This document shows, one piece after another, positions 1 through 8,397 of a DNA stretch of 64,000 bases. The stretch is from assembly GCF_008761635.1 (NCBI RefSeq), contig NZ_CP044344.1:992001-1056000 (forward strand), read 5' to 3'. The position numbers and the translations under genes were made by a program. Under the pieces are notes generated by a model. That model was not told where the DNA came from. It saw nothing but the letters and a program-made list of their open reading frames with translations, and searched no databases. How positions within the stretch are numbered: the first letter of the stretch is position 1; each line of letters begins with the position of its first letter. This DNA comes from Nocardioides cynanchi (GTDB lineage Bacteria > Actinomycetota > Actinomycetes > Propionibacteriales > Nocardioidaceae).

Positions 1-220
1 GCAGGACCCCGTCGGAGGACTTGACCAGGCTCGGCATGAAGATGCTCTGGACGCCGCCCGTCGACACCTTCGTCCAGTGCCCGGGACCGCCCTTGCCGAC
101 GGCGGCGGTCTGCCGGTGCGAGGGGGCGGCACCGCTGGCCGTGCTGGCGGTCGTCCCGGCCACCGCGGCGGTCAGGGCGCCGGTCAGGGCCAGAGCGGCG
201 AGAGCGGGTGTACGGATCAT
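1..220 (-). CDS. Secreted beta-propeller protein, N-terminal part only (runs off the window)
   Basis: Only the first 73 codons are present. The start ATG at 220 opens a typical signal peptide (MIRTPALAALALTGALTAAV, ending near an AxA site), followed by GKGGPGHWTKVSTGG. This closely matches the start of the next gene (GKG/KGSPGHWTKISS after the signal peptide), so the two are tandem paralogs. The upstream DNA is also similar: a GGCCC-N4-GGGCC inverted repeat lies 59 bp before the start in both. A sialidase-like propeller is inferred from the paralog. The function of this gene itself cannot be read from this fragment. Confidence 0.75.
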   Translation of the reverse strand, partial: MIRTPALAALALTGALTAAVAGTTASTASGAAPSHRQTAAVGKGGPGHWTKVSTGGVQSIFMPSLVKSSDGVL

Positions 221-278
221 GCGACCCTCCGGGGTTGGCGAAGGGTCCAGCCTGCCCTGTCGTGGCCCCCAGGCACAT

Positions 279-292
279 GGCCCCAACGGGCC
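279..292. promoter_or_regulatory. Inverted repeat GGCCC-CAAC-GGGCC upstream of the first secreted gene
   Basis: A 14-bp inverted repeat centred about 65 bp upstream of the start codon at 220. The same kind of repeat occurs at 1823-1836 and 61930-61943 in front of other secreted-protein genes, and in opposite phase at 30326. Such GC-rich palindromes resemble operators of NarL/DosR-type response regulators in actinobacteria. That assignment is inference. Confidence 0.35.
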
Positions 293-326
293 GTTGACAG
301 ACGCTGCCTCGGTCGGTGCAGGTTCG

Positions 327-1763
327 TCAGCGCACCTTGAGGGTCACGATCGCCTTCGCGTACCCCTTCCGGGAGGCGGTGGCGTTGTGCTTCCCGGCCC
401 CGAGCGTGCGCGGGAAGGTGATCGCGCAGGTGCCCCTGTTCCCGGTGGTGCAGCGGCTGGAGCCGACCTTGACGTTGGCGTTCTTCACGGCCGCGTGGGC
501 GTCGGTGACGGTGAACACCACCCGCTGACGGCTGCCGTGCCGCCACTTCGACGGCGACGCGTGCAGGGTGAGGCCGGCGAAGACCTGGGTGTGCCAGAAG
601 CCGTCGCCCACGTTGACCACGATGTCGCCTCGCCCGCGGCTGCCCTCGAGCACGAGGCTGTAGACGGAGGGGTGACCGCTGGGGATCCCGACGTTCTGGA
701 CGGCGCCCATGGCCAGGCCGTTGACTCCCGTGCGCACGGCCCGCACCTTGGGCAGGTTGTCCGACCACGCGACCCAGAGTCGACCGGACGGTCCCGCCGA
801 GAGGGCGACGGTCTCGGCCAGGTGGCTGTGGGGCACGTCGGCCGTCTTGCTGGTGCCGACCTTCCAGACCCGCACCTTGCTGCACGTGGCGTAGCCCACG
901 CAGTACGCCTCGTACACACCGCCGCCGGCCCGCGCAGCCAGGGCCACCCGGCCGAGCTTGAGGGTGTTCGTGCCCTGGCTGGAGCCGGGGGCCTTCAGCA
1001 CGGGTCCGACGCTGGGAAGGATCTGGCGGGCGAAGATCCCGGTCGTCGCGGCGGTCGAGCCGTAGGCGAACCAGCCGATCCACACGTTCGAGCCGTCCCG
1101 GACCATCGTCGTGTCGTAGAGCGAGGCGCCCGGCACCGAGAAGGACCCGTCGGCGCCGGGACCGGTCCCGACGTGCCAGGTGATCGTCTCGTTCAGCGGG
1201 AACGCCGCCACCGGCGTGCCGTCGGCCAGCTCGACGGCGCTGGTCCCGTAGGAGCCGTACGCCGCGTTGCTGACCCCGACGTTCTGCGCGGGCAGGGTCC
1301 ACGTGGCGCCCGAGTCGGAGGTGGCGTCGGCCATGAACATCCGGCCGCTGTCGAAGAAGCCGGAGGCGGTGTCGAGCTGGCCACCGAAGATCACGTGCGG
1401 TCCGCTCGCGCCGTTGACCACGACGGGCGCGTTGTCCATCGTCGCCCAGCCGGTGGGGAGCACGTCGTTCTGCCGGATGGTCGCTCCGTTGCTGGTGAGC
1501 GAGGTGTGGGCCAGCGTCACCGGGTTGCCCGCCGCTGCGGTCTTGCGCGGGTAGACCACGTGCAGGACGCCGTCAGCGGTCCGCACCATGGAGGCCTCGT
1601 AGATGGTGTCGACGGTGCTCGACGAGATCTTGGTCCAGTGGCCGGGCGAGCCCTTGGCGATCGACCGGTCGAGAGCCGGCGCCCCGAGGGCGGACGTGCC
1701 GGCGACGGCGACACCGAGGGAGACGGTGAGCCCGAGGGCGACGAGAGCGGGCATGCGGTTCAT
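327..1763 (-). CDS. Secreted sialidase-like beta-propeller protein with C-terminal Ig-like domain
   Basis: 478 aa from the ATG at 1763, chosen because GGAGGG sits 4 nt upstream; a longer frame to 1793 lacks a good ribosome site. Signal peptide at residues 1-28. The middle holds repeated short blades and one clear Asp-box (SDSGATW, about residues 149-155), the hallmark of BNR/sialidase-fold repeats. Residues about 400-478 look like an Ig-like beta-sandwich (alternating strands, a CTTGNRGTC disulfide loop). Secreted and probably a carbohydrate- or surface-binding protein; no catalytic residue set can be assigned. It is a tandem paralog of the gene at 1-220. Confidence 0.75.
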   Translation of the reverse strand: MNRMPALVALGLTVSLGVAVAGTSALGAPALDRSIAKGSPGHWTKISSSTVDTIYEASMVRTADGVLHVVYPRKTAAAGNPVTLAHTSLTSNGATIRQNDVLPTGWATMDNAPVVVNGASGPHVIFGGQLDTASGFFDSGRMFMADATSDSGATWTLPAQNVGVSNAAYGSYGTSAVELADGTPVAAFPLNETITWHVGTGPGADGSFSVPGASLYDTTMVRDGSNVWIGWFAYGSTAATTGIFARQILPSVGPVLKAPGSSQGTNTLKLGRVALAARAGGGVYEAYCVGYATCSKVRVWKVGTSKTADVPHSHLAETVALSAGPSGRLWVAWSDNLPKVRAVRTGVNGLAMGAVQNVGIPSGHPSVYSLVLEGSRGRGDIVVNVGDGFWHTQVFAGLTLHASPSKWRHGSRQRVVFTVTDAHAAVKNANVKVGSSRCTTGNRGTCAITFPRTLGAGKHNATASRKGYAKAIVTLKVR

Positions 1764-1822
1764 GGGACCCTCCGGAGTGGTGGAGGACTCCACCCTCCCG
1801 CGACTCCGCCCGGGCTCGATAT

Positions 1823-1836
1823 GGCCCGAACGGGTG
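1823..1836. promoter_or_regulatory. Inverted repeat GGCCC-GAAC-GGGTG upstream of the second secreted gene
   Basis: Near-perfect copy of the 279-292 repeat, 60 bp before the start at 1763 and therefore in the same relative position. It lies between the divergent genes 327-1763 and 1868-3586, so it could serve either. Confidence 0.35.
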
Positions 1837-1867
1837 GTTCGCGGCGGCCCGGCCCTACTGTGGATCC

Positions 1868-3586
1868 ATGCCCCCGGAGACCTCTCCGCTGATCGACCTG
1901 ATCCGGGCGTCCGTGATCGGCGACGACCACGTGATGACGACGCCGTACGGTCATCGGCGGGTCACCTACGCCGACTACACCGCGTCGGGTCGTGCCCTGG
2001 CGTTCCTCGAGGACTTCATCCGGGAGCAGGTGCTGCCGGGCTACGCCAACACCCACACGGAGTCCAGTGGGACCGGCCTGCAGACGACCCGCCTGCGCGA
2101 GGAGGCGCGGGCGATCATCCGCGACGCGGTCGGCGGGGACGACGACACGATCGTGGTGTTCGCCGGCTCGGGCTGCACCGGAGCGATCGACAAGCTGATC
2201 GGCATCCTCGGCCTCCGCATCCCGTCGGTGCTCGAGGACCAGCACCACCTGTCCGCCCACATCCCGCCGTCCCAGCGCCCGGTGGTCTTCCTGGGCCCCT
2301 ACGAGCACCACTCCAACGAGGTTCCCTGGCGCGAGACGGTCGCCGACGTGGTCACCATCCACGAGGACGCCGACGGCCACATCGACCGCACCGAGCTGGT
2401 CGAGCAGCTGGAGAGGTATGCCGACCGGCCGCTGAAGATCGGCTCCTTCTCGGCAGCGTCCAACGTCACCGGCATCGTGTCGGACACGTTCGCGATCTCC
2501 GAGGTCCTGCACCAGCACGGCGCCCTGTCGTTCTGGGACTTCGCCGCGGCGGCGCCGTACGTCGAGATCCGGATGGGGGCGCCCGACGGACGGCCGCAGG
2601 CGCACAAGGACGCGATCTTCCTGTCGCCGCACAAGTTCATCGGCGGCCCGTCGACGCCCGGGGTGCTTGTGGCCCGGCGGGCGCTGTTCGCCAACCGGGT
2701 GCCCGACGTGCCCGGCGGCGGCACGGTCGCCTACGTCAACACCGACGAGCACCGCTATCTCGAGGATCCGGCGCACCGCGAGGAGGGGGGCACCCCGGCG
2801 ATCATCGAGGCGGTCCGCGCCGGACTGGTGTTCCAGCTGAAGGAGGCCGTGGGCACCGAGACGATCCGGGCCGCCGAGTCACGGCTGCTGCGCCGTGCGG
2901 TGACCGCCTGGCGCGACGAGCCGGCGATCGAGCTGCTCGGCAACCTCGACGCCGAGCGGCTCTCGATCGTGTCCTTCGTCGTACGGTCGCCGTCGGGGCG
3001 CTACCTGCACCACAACTACGTCGTCGCCCTGCTCAACGACCTGTTCGGCATCCAGTCGCGCGGAGGCTGCTCCTGCGCCGGTCCCTACGGCCACCGGCTG
3101 CTCGGGATCGACCTCGAGCGCTCCCACGAGTTCGAGCGGGAGATCACCGGCGGCTGCGAGGGCATCAAGCCCGGCTGGGTGCGGGTGAACTTCAACTACT
3201 TCGTCTCCGACGTGGTCGTCGACTACATCGTCGACGCGGTCCGCCTGGTCGCGCGCGACGGGTGGCGGCTGCTGGACGACTACCGCTTCGACATCGCCGG
3301 CGGCCGGTGGCGGCACCGGGACGGCCTGGTCGAGCCACCGATCAGCCTCCGCGCGATCTCGTACGCCGGCGGGCAGCCGCACTTCCCCTCCGAGCGGATG
3401 ACCGGGGGAGAGGACCTCCTCGCCAGCCACCTCTATGACGGTGCCGCGATCCTGTCCGCCGCCACCGGGCCCGACCTCGCCGCCCACCCCGGCCAGGTCA
3501 GCCCGGACTTCGAGCACCTGCGCTGGTTCGACCTCCCCCCGACCTGCCTGGAGGGGGTGGCGGAGGTTTCACCGGTGCACCGGTGA
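1868..3586 (+). CDS. Class V aminotransferase (cysteine desulfurase-like PLP enzyme)
   Basis: 572 aa. Fold-type I PLP enzyme of the class V/SufS-CsdA family. FAGSGCTGAIDKLI is the cofactor-binding GSGxT region, and SPHKFIGGP carries the Schiff-base lysine (Lys256). GGCSCAGPYG (about residues 398-407) is the typical cysteine-containing loop near the C-terminal domain. The protein is about 150 residues longer than housekeeping SufS, with a C-terminal extension (after about residue 470) of unknown role. No suf/isc partners lie nearby, so the substrate is unassigned. The stop codon falls inside a 28-bp palindrome, so the last residues (SPVHR) are probably encoded by that repeat. Confidence 0.85.
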   Translation: MPPETSPLIDLIRASVIGDDHVMTTPYGHRRVTYADYTASGRALAFLEDFIREQVLPGYANTHTESSGTGLQTTRLREEARAIIRDAVGGDDDTIVVFAGSGCTGAIDKLIGILGLRIPSVLEDQHHLSAHIPPSQRPVVFLGPYEHHSNEVPWRETVADVVTIHEDADGHIDRTELVEQLERYADRPLKIGSFSAASNVTGIVSDTFAISEVLHQHGALSFWDFAAAAPYVEIRMGAPDGRPQAHKDAIFLSPHKFIGGPSTPGVLVARRALFANRVPDVPGGGTVAYVNTDEHRYLEDPAHREEGGTPAIIEAVRAGLVFQLKEAVGTETIRAAESRLLRRAVTAWRDEPAIELLGNLDAERLSIVSFVVRSPSGRYLHHNYVVALLNDLFGIQSRGGCSCAGPYGHRLLGIDLERSHEFEREITGGCEGIKPGWVRVNFNYFVSDVVVDYIVDAVRLVARDGWRLLDDYRFDIAGGRWRHRDGLVEPPISLRAISYAGGQPHFPSERMTGGEDLLASHLYDGAAILSAATGPDLAAHPGQVSPDFEHLRWFDLPPTCLEGVAEVSPVHR

Positions 3587-3644
3587 AACCTGCGGTTATC
3601 GGCCGAAATGTCGCGGCAGAACGTCAGGTTTCGCGCGAGAACCT
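3564..3644. repeat. Palindrome pair overlapping the 3' end of the aminotransferase gene
   Basis: Positions 3564-3591 form a perfect 28-bp palindrome (arms AGGTTTCACCGGTG). A second imperfect palindrome with the same outer arms (AGGTT...AACCT) lies at 3626-3644. The linker contains TCGGCCGAAATG, resembling the linker of the GTTTGG repeat family found from 32 kb on. It may act as a terminator hairpin, although no T-run follows. Confidence 0.5.
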
Positions 3645-3791
3645 CCTGGCATGCGGCCCCCACCGGGGTGGTGGACGTCACCCTGATTCTGGTTCGGAGC
3701 GCGCCAATACAGACGTAGAATGTAAGAGTCGCACCAGCGACAGAGTCCATTACACCAACCTCGGTCCAGGACGGGCCGGAGAGAGAATGAC

Positions 3792-3929
3792 ATGAACACC
3801 CAGCTGTACCTCATGGGGGGCCTCGTCGAGGGCCGCGTCCGGTCTGACCGGGACCTGGACCAGGCACGCACCGCGCAGAACATGCGCCGCGCCGCGCGCG
3901 CCGCGCGCCGTTCAGCCGTCCGGCGCTGA
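3792..3929 (+). CDS. Small basic protein, 45 aa
   Basis: ATG at 3792 with GGAGAG 8 nt upstream; TGA at 3927-3929. The product starts MNTQLYLMGGLVEGRVRSDR and ends in an Arg/Ala-rich helix (RRAARAARRSAVRR). The ribosome site and high third-position GC support translation. Not recognised as a named family. It lies alone between the aminotransferase and the OsmC gene, with a possible -10 (TAGAAT) near 3716. Confidence 0.5.
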   Translation: MNTQLYLMGGLVEGRVRSDRDLDQARTAQNMRRAARAARRSAVRR

Positions 3930-4000
3930 CCCAGCCGACGGGAGCGGCCGCCGACAGGGGAGTGGGGCGGCCGACCGTCAGCGGCACTAACGTGGCCGGC

Positions 4001-4432
4001 ATGGACGAGAAGCTGGACGACACGCTGCGCTCACTCGACCTCACCCAGATCGGCGAGGGCCGCTTCAAGGCGGTCAACCGGCGTGGGGGAGTGCTGCCGA
4101 TCGGCTCGGGCGACGATCCCGACTTCACGCCTGTCGAGCTGCTGCTCGCGGCGCTCGCCGGGTGTACGGCGATCGACGTCGGCTCGATCACCGGCAAGCG
4201 CTCCGCGCCGGAGTCGTTCGACATCCGCACCACCGGCCACAAGATCCGCGACGACGACGGATCCCACCTCGTCGACCTCGACGTCTCGATCTCGATCACC
4301 TTCCCCGAGGGGGAGGCGGGTGACCGGGCTCGCGAGGTGCTGCCCCGCGCCGTACGCCAGACCGCCGACCGGATCTGCACCGTGGGCCGCACCCTCCAGC
4401 TCGGCACCACGATCGGGTACGACGTGAAGTGA
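4001..4432 (+). CDS. OsmC/Ohr family protein
   Basis: 143 aa from the ATG at 4001 (MDEKLDD); an in-frame GTG at 3962 would add 13 residues. The OsmC core is visible: GDDPDFTPVELLLAALAGCTAIDV holds the first redox-site cysteine in the PxELLLAALAGC motif, followed by a strand pair and the C-terminal swap region. A second cysteine in RICTVGRT is in the expected place. The family reduces organic hydroperoxides or handles thiol stress in the cytoplasm. TAACGT about 10 nt before the ATG would fit a leaderless transcript. A peroxidase (5208) follows within 1 kb. Confidence 0.8.
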   Translation: MDEKLDDTLRSLDLTQIGEGRFKAVNRRGGVLPIGSGDDPDFTPVELLLAALAGCTAIDVGSITGKRSAPESFDIRTTGHKIRDDDGSHLVDLDVSISITFPEGEAGDRAREVLPRAVRQTADRICTVGRTLQLGTTIGYDVK

Positions 4433-4441
4433 GCGCCGGGC

Positions 4442-5113
4442 TCAGCCTCCGCTGGTCACCTTCGTGATCGTGACCGGCTGCTTGGGCGCGCCGTCGCCGG
4501 GGCCGAAGGAGTTGTCGCTGCCCTTGGCCGCGACCTTCTGCACGGCGGCCAGGCTCGCCTTGTCGAGCTGGCCGAAGACCGTGTAGATCTTCTGCAGGTT
4601 GGCCGTGGAGTCCTTGTAGACGATGAAGAACTGCGAGCCACCGCTGTTCGGCTGCCCGGTGTTGGCCATCGCCAGGGTGCCCGGCGCGTACGCCTCGGCG
4701 CCGTGCAGCTCGTCGGGGATGGTGTAGCCCGGGCCGCCGTTTCCGGTGCCGGTCGGGTCACCGCACTGGAGGACGTAGATGTGCTCCGTGGTCAGTCGGT
4801 GGCACGGCGTGTTGTCGAAATAGCCCTGGCCGGCCAGCGCGACGAACGAGGTCACCGTGCAGGGCGCGGCAGTGGCGTCCAGGGTGGCCTTCAGGGTGCC
4901 GATGTTGGTGTCGATGGTCACCGGGACCGACCCGGTCTGGGTCGACGTCGGGCCGGGGACCGTCACCTTCCTGACCGCGGGTGCCCCCTTCGCCCAGGGG
5001 CACGGCGTACCGCCGGAGTCTGCTGCCGGCGTCGACGAGCTGCTTGCGCCGCAGGCGGCCAGGGTCGGGACGAGCACGAGCGTGGCCGCGAGGGCAGCGA
5101 GTCTGGTCAGCAC
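4442..5113 (-). CDS. Lipoprotein cyclophilin-type peptidyl-prolyl cis-trans isomerase
   Basis: 223 aa from the GTG at 5113. The signal peptide ends in a lipobox (TLAAC, Cys21), followed by a Ser/Ala linker. The cyclophilin domain covers about residues 60-220: FVALAGQGYFDNTPCHRL, LAMANTGQPNSGGSQFFI and YTVFGQLDK match the conserved FxNTPCHR, SGGSQFFI and FG blocks. Anchored outside the membrane, it probably assists folding of exported proteins. Convergent with the OsmC gene. Confidence 0.88.
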   Translation of the reverse strand: MLTRLAALAATLVLVPTLAACGASSSSTPAADSGGTPCPWAKGAPAVRKVTVPGPTSTQTGSVPVTIDTNIGTLKATLDATAAPCTVTSFVALAGQGYFDNTPCHRLTTEHIYVLQCGDPTGTGNGGPGYTIPDELHGAEAYAPGTLAMANTGQPNSGGSQFFIVYKDSTANLQKIYTVFGQLDKASLAAVQKVAAKGSDNSFGPGDGAPKQPVTITKVTSGG

Positions 5114-5207
5114 GGGCTCGATGGTAGAAGGCGCACGGTGAGCTGGACCTCCCGGGCCGCCGGCACCTCGCAGGCACCCGGTGGGGACCACCTGCTAGAC
5201 AGGGCGC

Positions 5208-5705
5208 ATGGCTACCACTGCGCTCGGGGACAACCCCGCCCACACCGTCGGTGACCTGCCCCAGCCGGGCAGCACCGCACCGTCGTACACCCTGACCGGC
5301 ACCGACCTCGCCGAGGTCGCCTCGGAGTCCTTCGCCGGACGGCGGGTCGTCCTCAACATCTTCCCCAGCGTCGACACCGGCGTGTGCGCCGCGTCCGTAC
5401 GCCGGTTCAACGAGCTCGCCGCGGGCCTCGACAACACCACGGTGGTCTGCGCCTCCGCGGACCTGCCGTTCGCGCTCCGCCGGTTCTGCGGCGCCGAGGG
5501 CATCTCCGACGTCGTCGCGGCCTCGAGCTTCCGCAGCAGCTTCGGCGCCGACTTCGGAGTGACGCTCGTGGACACCCCGATGCGCGGGCTGCTGGCCCGT
5601 TCGGTGGTCGTGGTGGACACCGACGGCACGGTGCTGCACACCGAGCTGGTTCCAAGCATCGGGATCGAGCCGGACTACGACGCCGCCGTCGCGGCCCTCG
5701 GCTGA
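5208..5705 (+). CDS. tpx: Thiol peroxidase, atypical 2-Cys peroxiredoxin
   Basis: 165 aa, full length for Tpx. Peroxidatic Cys60 lies in FPSVDTGVCAASVRRFN and resolving Cys94 in FALRRFCGAEG, the Tpx spacing. Cytoplasmic, thioredoxin-dependent peroxide reduction is known for the family. Upstream DNA is shared with the divergent cyclophilin gene. A membrane protein gene follows 12 bp downstream and may be co-transcribed. Confidence 0.93.
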   Translation: MATTALGDNPAHTVGDLPQPGSTAPSYTLTGTDLAEVASESFAGRRVVLNIFPSVDTGVCAASVRRFNELAAGLDNTTVVCASADLPFALRRFCGAEGISDVVAASSFRSSFGADFGVTLVDTPMRGLLARSVVVVDTDGTVLHTELVPSIGIEPDYDAAVAALG

Positions 5706-5717
5706 CCGGTCCGACCG

Positions 5718-6047
5718 ATGACCCGCACCCTGCGCCGCGTCGTGCTGTTCGTCGCGGGCCTGGTGCTCATCATCACCGGCCTGGTCCTGATCGTCCTGCC
5801 CGGACCGCTGACGATCCCGCCGATCCTGCTCGGGCTCTGGCTGTGGTCCCTGGAGTTCGAGTTCGCCCGGCACTGGCTGCGGCCGGTGCAGGCGCGGGGC
5901 TCGCAGGCGTGGGACCTGGCCCGGGAGAAGCCGGTGCACACCACCGTGGTCACCACGCTGGGGCTGGTCGGCGCCGGCGTCGCGATCTGGATGACCCTGC
6001 GCTACGACCTCCTCGACCGGGGCCGGGAGCTCGTCGGTCTCGGCTGA
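5718..6047 (+). CDS. Small membrane protein, PGPGW/TIGR02611-like
   Basis: 109 aa. Two hydrophobic segments near the N-terminus (about 8-45) surround the conserved LVLPGPLTIPPILLGL turn typical of PGPGW transmembrane proteins; a third segment lies at about 75-95. Function unknown in the family. It follows tpx by 12 bp and is followed by a strong terminator. Confidence 0.75.
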   Translation: MTRTLRRVVLFVAGLVLIITGLVLIVLPGPLTIPPILLGLWLWSLEFEFARHWLRPVQARGSQAWDLAREKPVHTTVVTTLGLVGAGVAIWMTLRYDLLDRGRELVGLG

Positions 6048-6071
6048 CCCCGGCCCCGGCTGGAGACGCGA

Positions 6072-6105
6072 ACGACCCCGGCAGCCTGCTGGCCGGCGGG
6101 GTCGT
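6072..6105. terminator. Stem-loop between convergent genes
   Basis: ACGACCCC at 6072-6079 pairs with GGGGTCGT at 6098-6105, extended inside by further GC pairs. It lies between the ends of the genes at 5718-6047 (+) and 6129-6410 (-), so it can serve both strands. There is no U-tract, as is common in actinobacteria. Confidence 0.6.
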
Positions 6106-6128
6106 CCGTAGCTCGGGTCAGGGCTGGT

Positions 6129-6410
6129 TCACAGCTGGGGAGCCAGGGCGAACTGCACCCGGCCATCCTCGGCCACGGCGGCGTCGAGGATCTGGTCGTC
6201 CAGCTGCTCGGAGGCGGTCGGGTCCAGGTAGACGGTGGCTCCGTCGCTGACCACCGTGGCGTCGCCCGGCTCGGGCTGCCCGGTGGCGGTCACCATCAGG
6301 CCGACGGACGGGTCCTCGCTGCTGATCCGCAGCCCTGTGGTGTCGGGGCCACCCTGCTGGGCGGCGATGTCCTTGACGATCGTGCTGGCGTTCTCGGTGA
6401 GGCTGAGCAT
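6129..6410 (-). CDS. HesB/IscA-like small protein
   Basis: 93 aa from the ATG at 6410, preceded by GGAGAG at 7 nt. The sequence MLSLTENASTIVKDIAAQQGG...GLRISS has the HesB/IscA-type fold pattern (N-terminal helix, then strands). The family's cysteines are absent (no Cys in the whole protein), so iron-sulfur binding is not expected. This cysteine-free variant is common in actinobacteria and its role is unknown. Confidence 0.7.
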   Translation of the reverse strand: MLSLTENASTIVKDIAAQQGGPDTTGLRISSEDPSVGLMVTATGQPEPGDATVVSDGATVYLDPTASEQLDDQILDAAVAEDGRVQFALAPQL

Positions 6411-6512
6411 CGCGCTCTCCTTACGTCGGTTGCTGGCAGGAAGCCGTCCACCTTTCCGGTCCGGCGCGTCGTACGCAAACCGACGGCGCGTCGGTCGGCC
6501 ACGCGCGAGAGG

Positions 6513-7163
6513 ATGACGAGCGTGAAGAAGTACCTCCTCCTCGATCACGACGGCGTCCTGGTGGACACCGAGCCGTGGTACTTCAGGGCTGGGCAGCGTG
6601 CCCTGGCCGAGATCGGGGTCGGTCTCGACCCGGACCTGTACCTGGCCGACATGGCCAGGGGAGCGGGCACGTGGGCGCGGGCCCGGGCGGCCGGTGTGGA
6701 CGAGGGCACCATCGACCGGGCGCGCGAGGCGCGCAACGACTACTACCGGGACTACCTGCGCACGGAAGCGATCGAGATCGACGGGGTCCTCGACGCGCTC
6801 GCGGAGCTGGCGACTCACGCCCGGATGGCGATCGTCACCACCGCGAGGGGCGTGGACTTCGACCTGATCCACGAAGGGCGGCAGATCAGGCGGTTCATGG
6901 AGTTCGTGCTGGTGCGCGAGGACTACACCAACGCCAAACCGCACCCGGAGCCCTACCTGACCGGCCTGGAGCGCTTCGGGGCCGCCAGGGACGAGACCCT
7001 GGTCGTGGAGGACTCGTCGCGAGGCCTGCAGTCCGCCGTCGCGGCCGGCATCGACTGTGCCGTCGTCCTCAACGAGTTCACCCGAGGCCAGGACTTCTCG
7101 CTGGCCACCCACCGGATCGACACGCTGACCGAGCTGACGGACATCGTCCGCGACGGCACCTGA
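6513..7163 (+). CDS. HAD-superfamily hydrolase, beta-phosphoglucomutase/phosphatase type
   Basis: 216 aa. HAD motif I is DHDGVLVDTE (nucleophile Asp11, acid/base Asp13), motif II is IVTTARG, motif III the lysine in NAKPHPEPY, motif IV VVEDSSRGLQSA. The cap is an alpha-helical C1 domain (about residues 20-85). The substrate cannot be told from sequence. GAGAGG lies close upstream of the ATG. It stands alone between two minus-strand genes. Confidence 0.88.
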   Translation: MTSVKKYLLLDHDGVLVDTEPWYFRAGQRALAEIGVGLDPDLYLADMARGAGTWARARAAGVDEGTIDRAREARNDYYRDYLRTEAIEIDGVLDALAELATHARMAIVTTARGVDFDLIHEGRQIRRFMEFVLVREDYTNAKPHPEPYLTGLERFGAARDETLVVEDSSRGLQSAVAAGIDCAVVLNEFTRGQDFSLATHRIDTLTELTDIVRDGT

Positions 7164-7205
7164 GACGATCGGGGCCTCGGCCGCCTCCCGGGTTGCGCGA
7201 GGTGG

Positions 7206-8228
7206 CTACTCCAGGGCGAACGGCAGGCCGTCCACGAGGTTGCGGCAGTACCCGGTCGCGAACCGGTGCACGTTGGTGTGGAACAGCGTCGAGGTGCGCT
7301 GCGCCGGGATGGAGGACTGGAAGGCGAGGTTGGCCAGCGCGGCGGCGCAGACGAAGACCTCCAGGGCGAGCGGCGGTGTCACCAGCCCCGGCCGACCGTC
7401 GCGGTATCCCGCCACCAGTGCTCGGCGCACCGCGGCGTCCTGGTAGGAGTACTGGTAGAGGGCGACGCCGACGTCCCAGAGGTACGGAGCCACGACCAGC
7501 TGGGCGAGGTCGATGAACTGGACGGCGCCGTCGGCGGCGACGATGACGTTGTCGGGGTTCAGGTCGCCGTGCACCACGCCGTACACCTCAGCGGACGTCC
7601 CGATGGTGTCGATCACGCTGCCGGCCAGGGCGGTTGCCTGCTCGATCGTGTGCCAGGACTCGTCCGTGACGGCGCCGGTGGCCTCCAGGACGCGCAGATC
7701 GTCGAGCATCCGCTCGAGGTAGCGGCTGTCATAGGTCACGGCGCCCTCGGCGGTCCCCACCCGTCGCTCGGAGCACGCGTGCCACCGCCCCATCAGGTCG
7801 CCGACGGCTCGGGCCTGGGCGGGGGAGAGCTCCTCGACCTGGTGACCGTCCAGCCACCGCTGGAGCGAGCACGGAAGCGGTACGCCGCGGAAGGACACGG
7901 TCGGCAACAGGGCACCAGTCGGATCCGGGACGGGCTCCTGCACGGGTACCTGCGCCACCTCGGCGATCGTGGCCAGCCAGGCGAGGCCGCCAAGAACGGC
8001 GCGCTCGGTCAAGGCCTCGCTCTCGCCCTGAGGAGCGTGGACCTTGAGCAGCAGGCGCCGCCCATCGGCAGCCTCGATCCGGAACGCGGCCCCGGAGTTG
8101 TGACCCAGGAAGAGCACCTCGTGCGCGGCCACCCCGAAGACCTGGAGGGCGGCGTCCGCCAGCTCGTCGTAGACGGCACCGCGGTCGGCCTCCGCCTGCT
8201 CGTTCACCAGGTCACTGAGAGCACTCAC
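7206..8228 (-). CDS. Aminoglycoside phosphotransferase-like kinase (APH/choline-kinase fold)
   Basis: 340 aa. The kinase-like fold is shown by the LLLKVHAP ATP lysine, the catalytic loop HGDLNPDN (residues 220-227) and the metal-binding FIDLAQ (Asp240). The family includes aminoglycoside, homoserine and fructosamine kinases, and the substrate here is unknown. It starts with GTG at 8228, only 66 bp from the dif site, so it is the last ordinary chromosomal gene before the terminus array. Confidence 0.85.
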   Translation of the reverse strand: MSALSDLVNEQAEADRGAVYDELADAALQVFGVAAHEVLFLGHNSGAAFRIEAADGRRLLLKVHAPQGESEALTERAVLGGLAWLATIAEVAQVPVQEPVPDPTGALLPTVSFRGVPLPCSLQRWLDGHQVEELSPAQARAVGDLMGRWHACSERRVGTAEGAVTYDSRYLERMLDDLRVLEATGAVTDESWHTIEQATALAGSVIDTIGTSAEVYGVVHGDLNPDNVIVAADGAVQFIDLAQLVVAPYLWDVGVALYQYSYQDAAVRRALVAGYRDGRPGLVTPPLALEVFVCAAALANLAFQSSIPAQRTSTLFHTNVHRFATGYCRNLVDGLPFALE

Positions 8229-8293
8229 GCACCCACCCTGCCGGAGATCCTCGCTCAGCGCTCACTGTGCGGAGGAGGAGGTCCCTCTGTGTC

Positions 8294-8321
8294 ATCTGAC
8301 ATAATGTCAGTTATCGGCGAA
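8294..8321 (-). other. dif: dif, chromosome dimer resolution site (XerC/XerD target)
   Basis: On the minus strand the 28 bp read TTCGCCGATAA (XerC arm), CTGACA (centre), TTATGTCAGAT (XerD arm). The two arms form the expected imperfect inverted repeat. Compared with the actinobacterial dif consensus as I know it (TTCRCCGATAAT, two variable bases, then ACATTATGTCAAGT), only about three positions differ. This is the only one of four related sites in the window with a good XerD arm. It marks the replication terminus and is the presumed entry point of the elements to its right. Confidence 0.88.
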
Positions 8322-8397
8322 TCTGCCAGGCGTGGGAAGGGGGGTGTTGGGTTGCACCCTTCCGGGTGACGCGACTCAAAACCTACCCCCGTGTTAC
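8305..8397. repeat. 93-bp direct repeat, copy 1 (attachment arm of element 1)
   Basis: Identical over 93 bp to 11092-11184 and similar for a further 14 bp. It contains the dif centre, the XerC arm, an octamer GGGAAGGG (8334-8341) and an imperfect long hairpin. The hairpin has outer GGGGGT/ACCCCC pairing and an inner CACCC-TTCC-GGGTG stem at about 8355-8369. One copy lies at the left end of each of the first two elements. Confidence 0.9.

Noticed and set aside
8305..8397. tRNA gene as attachment site
   Set aside because: The arm lacks a T-arm GGTTCGAATCC and a cloverleaf; the dif core explains the duplication better.
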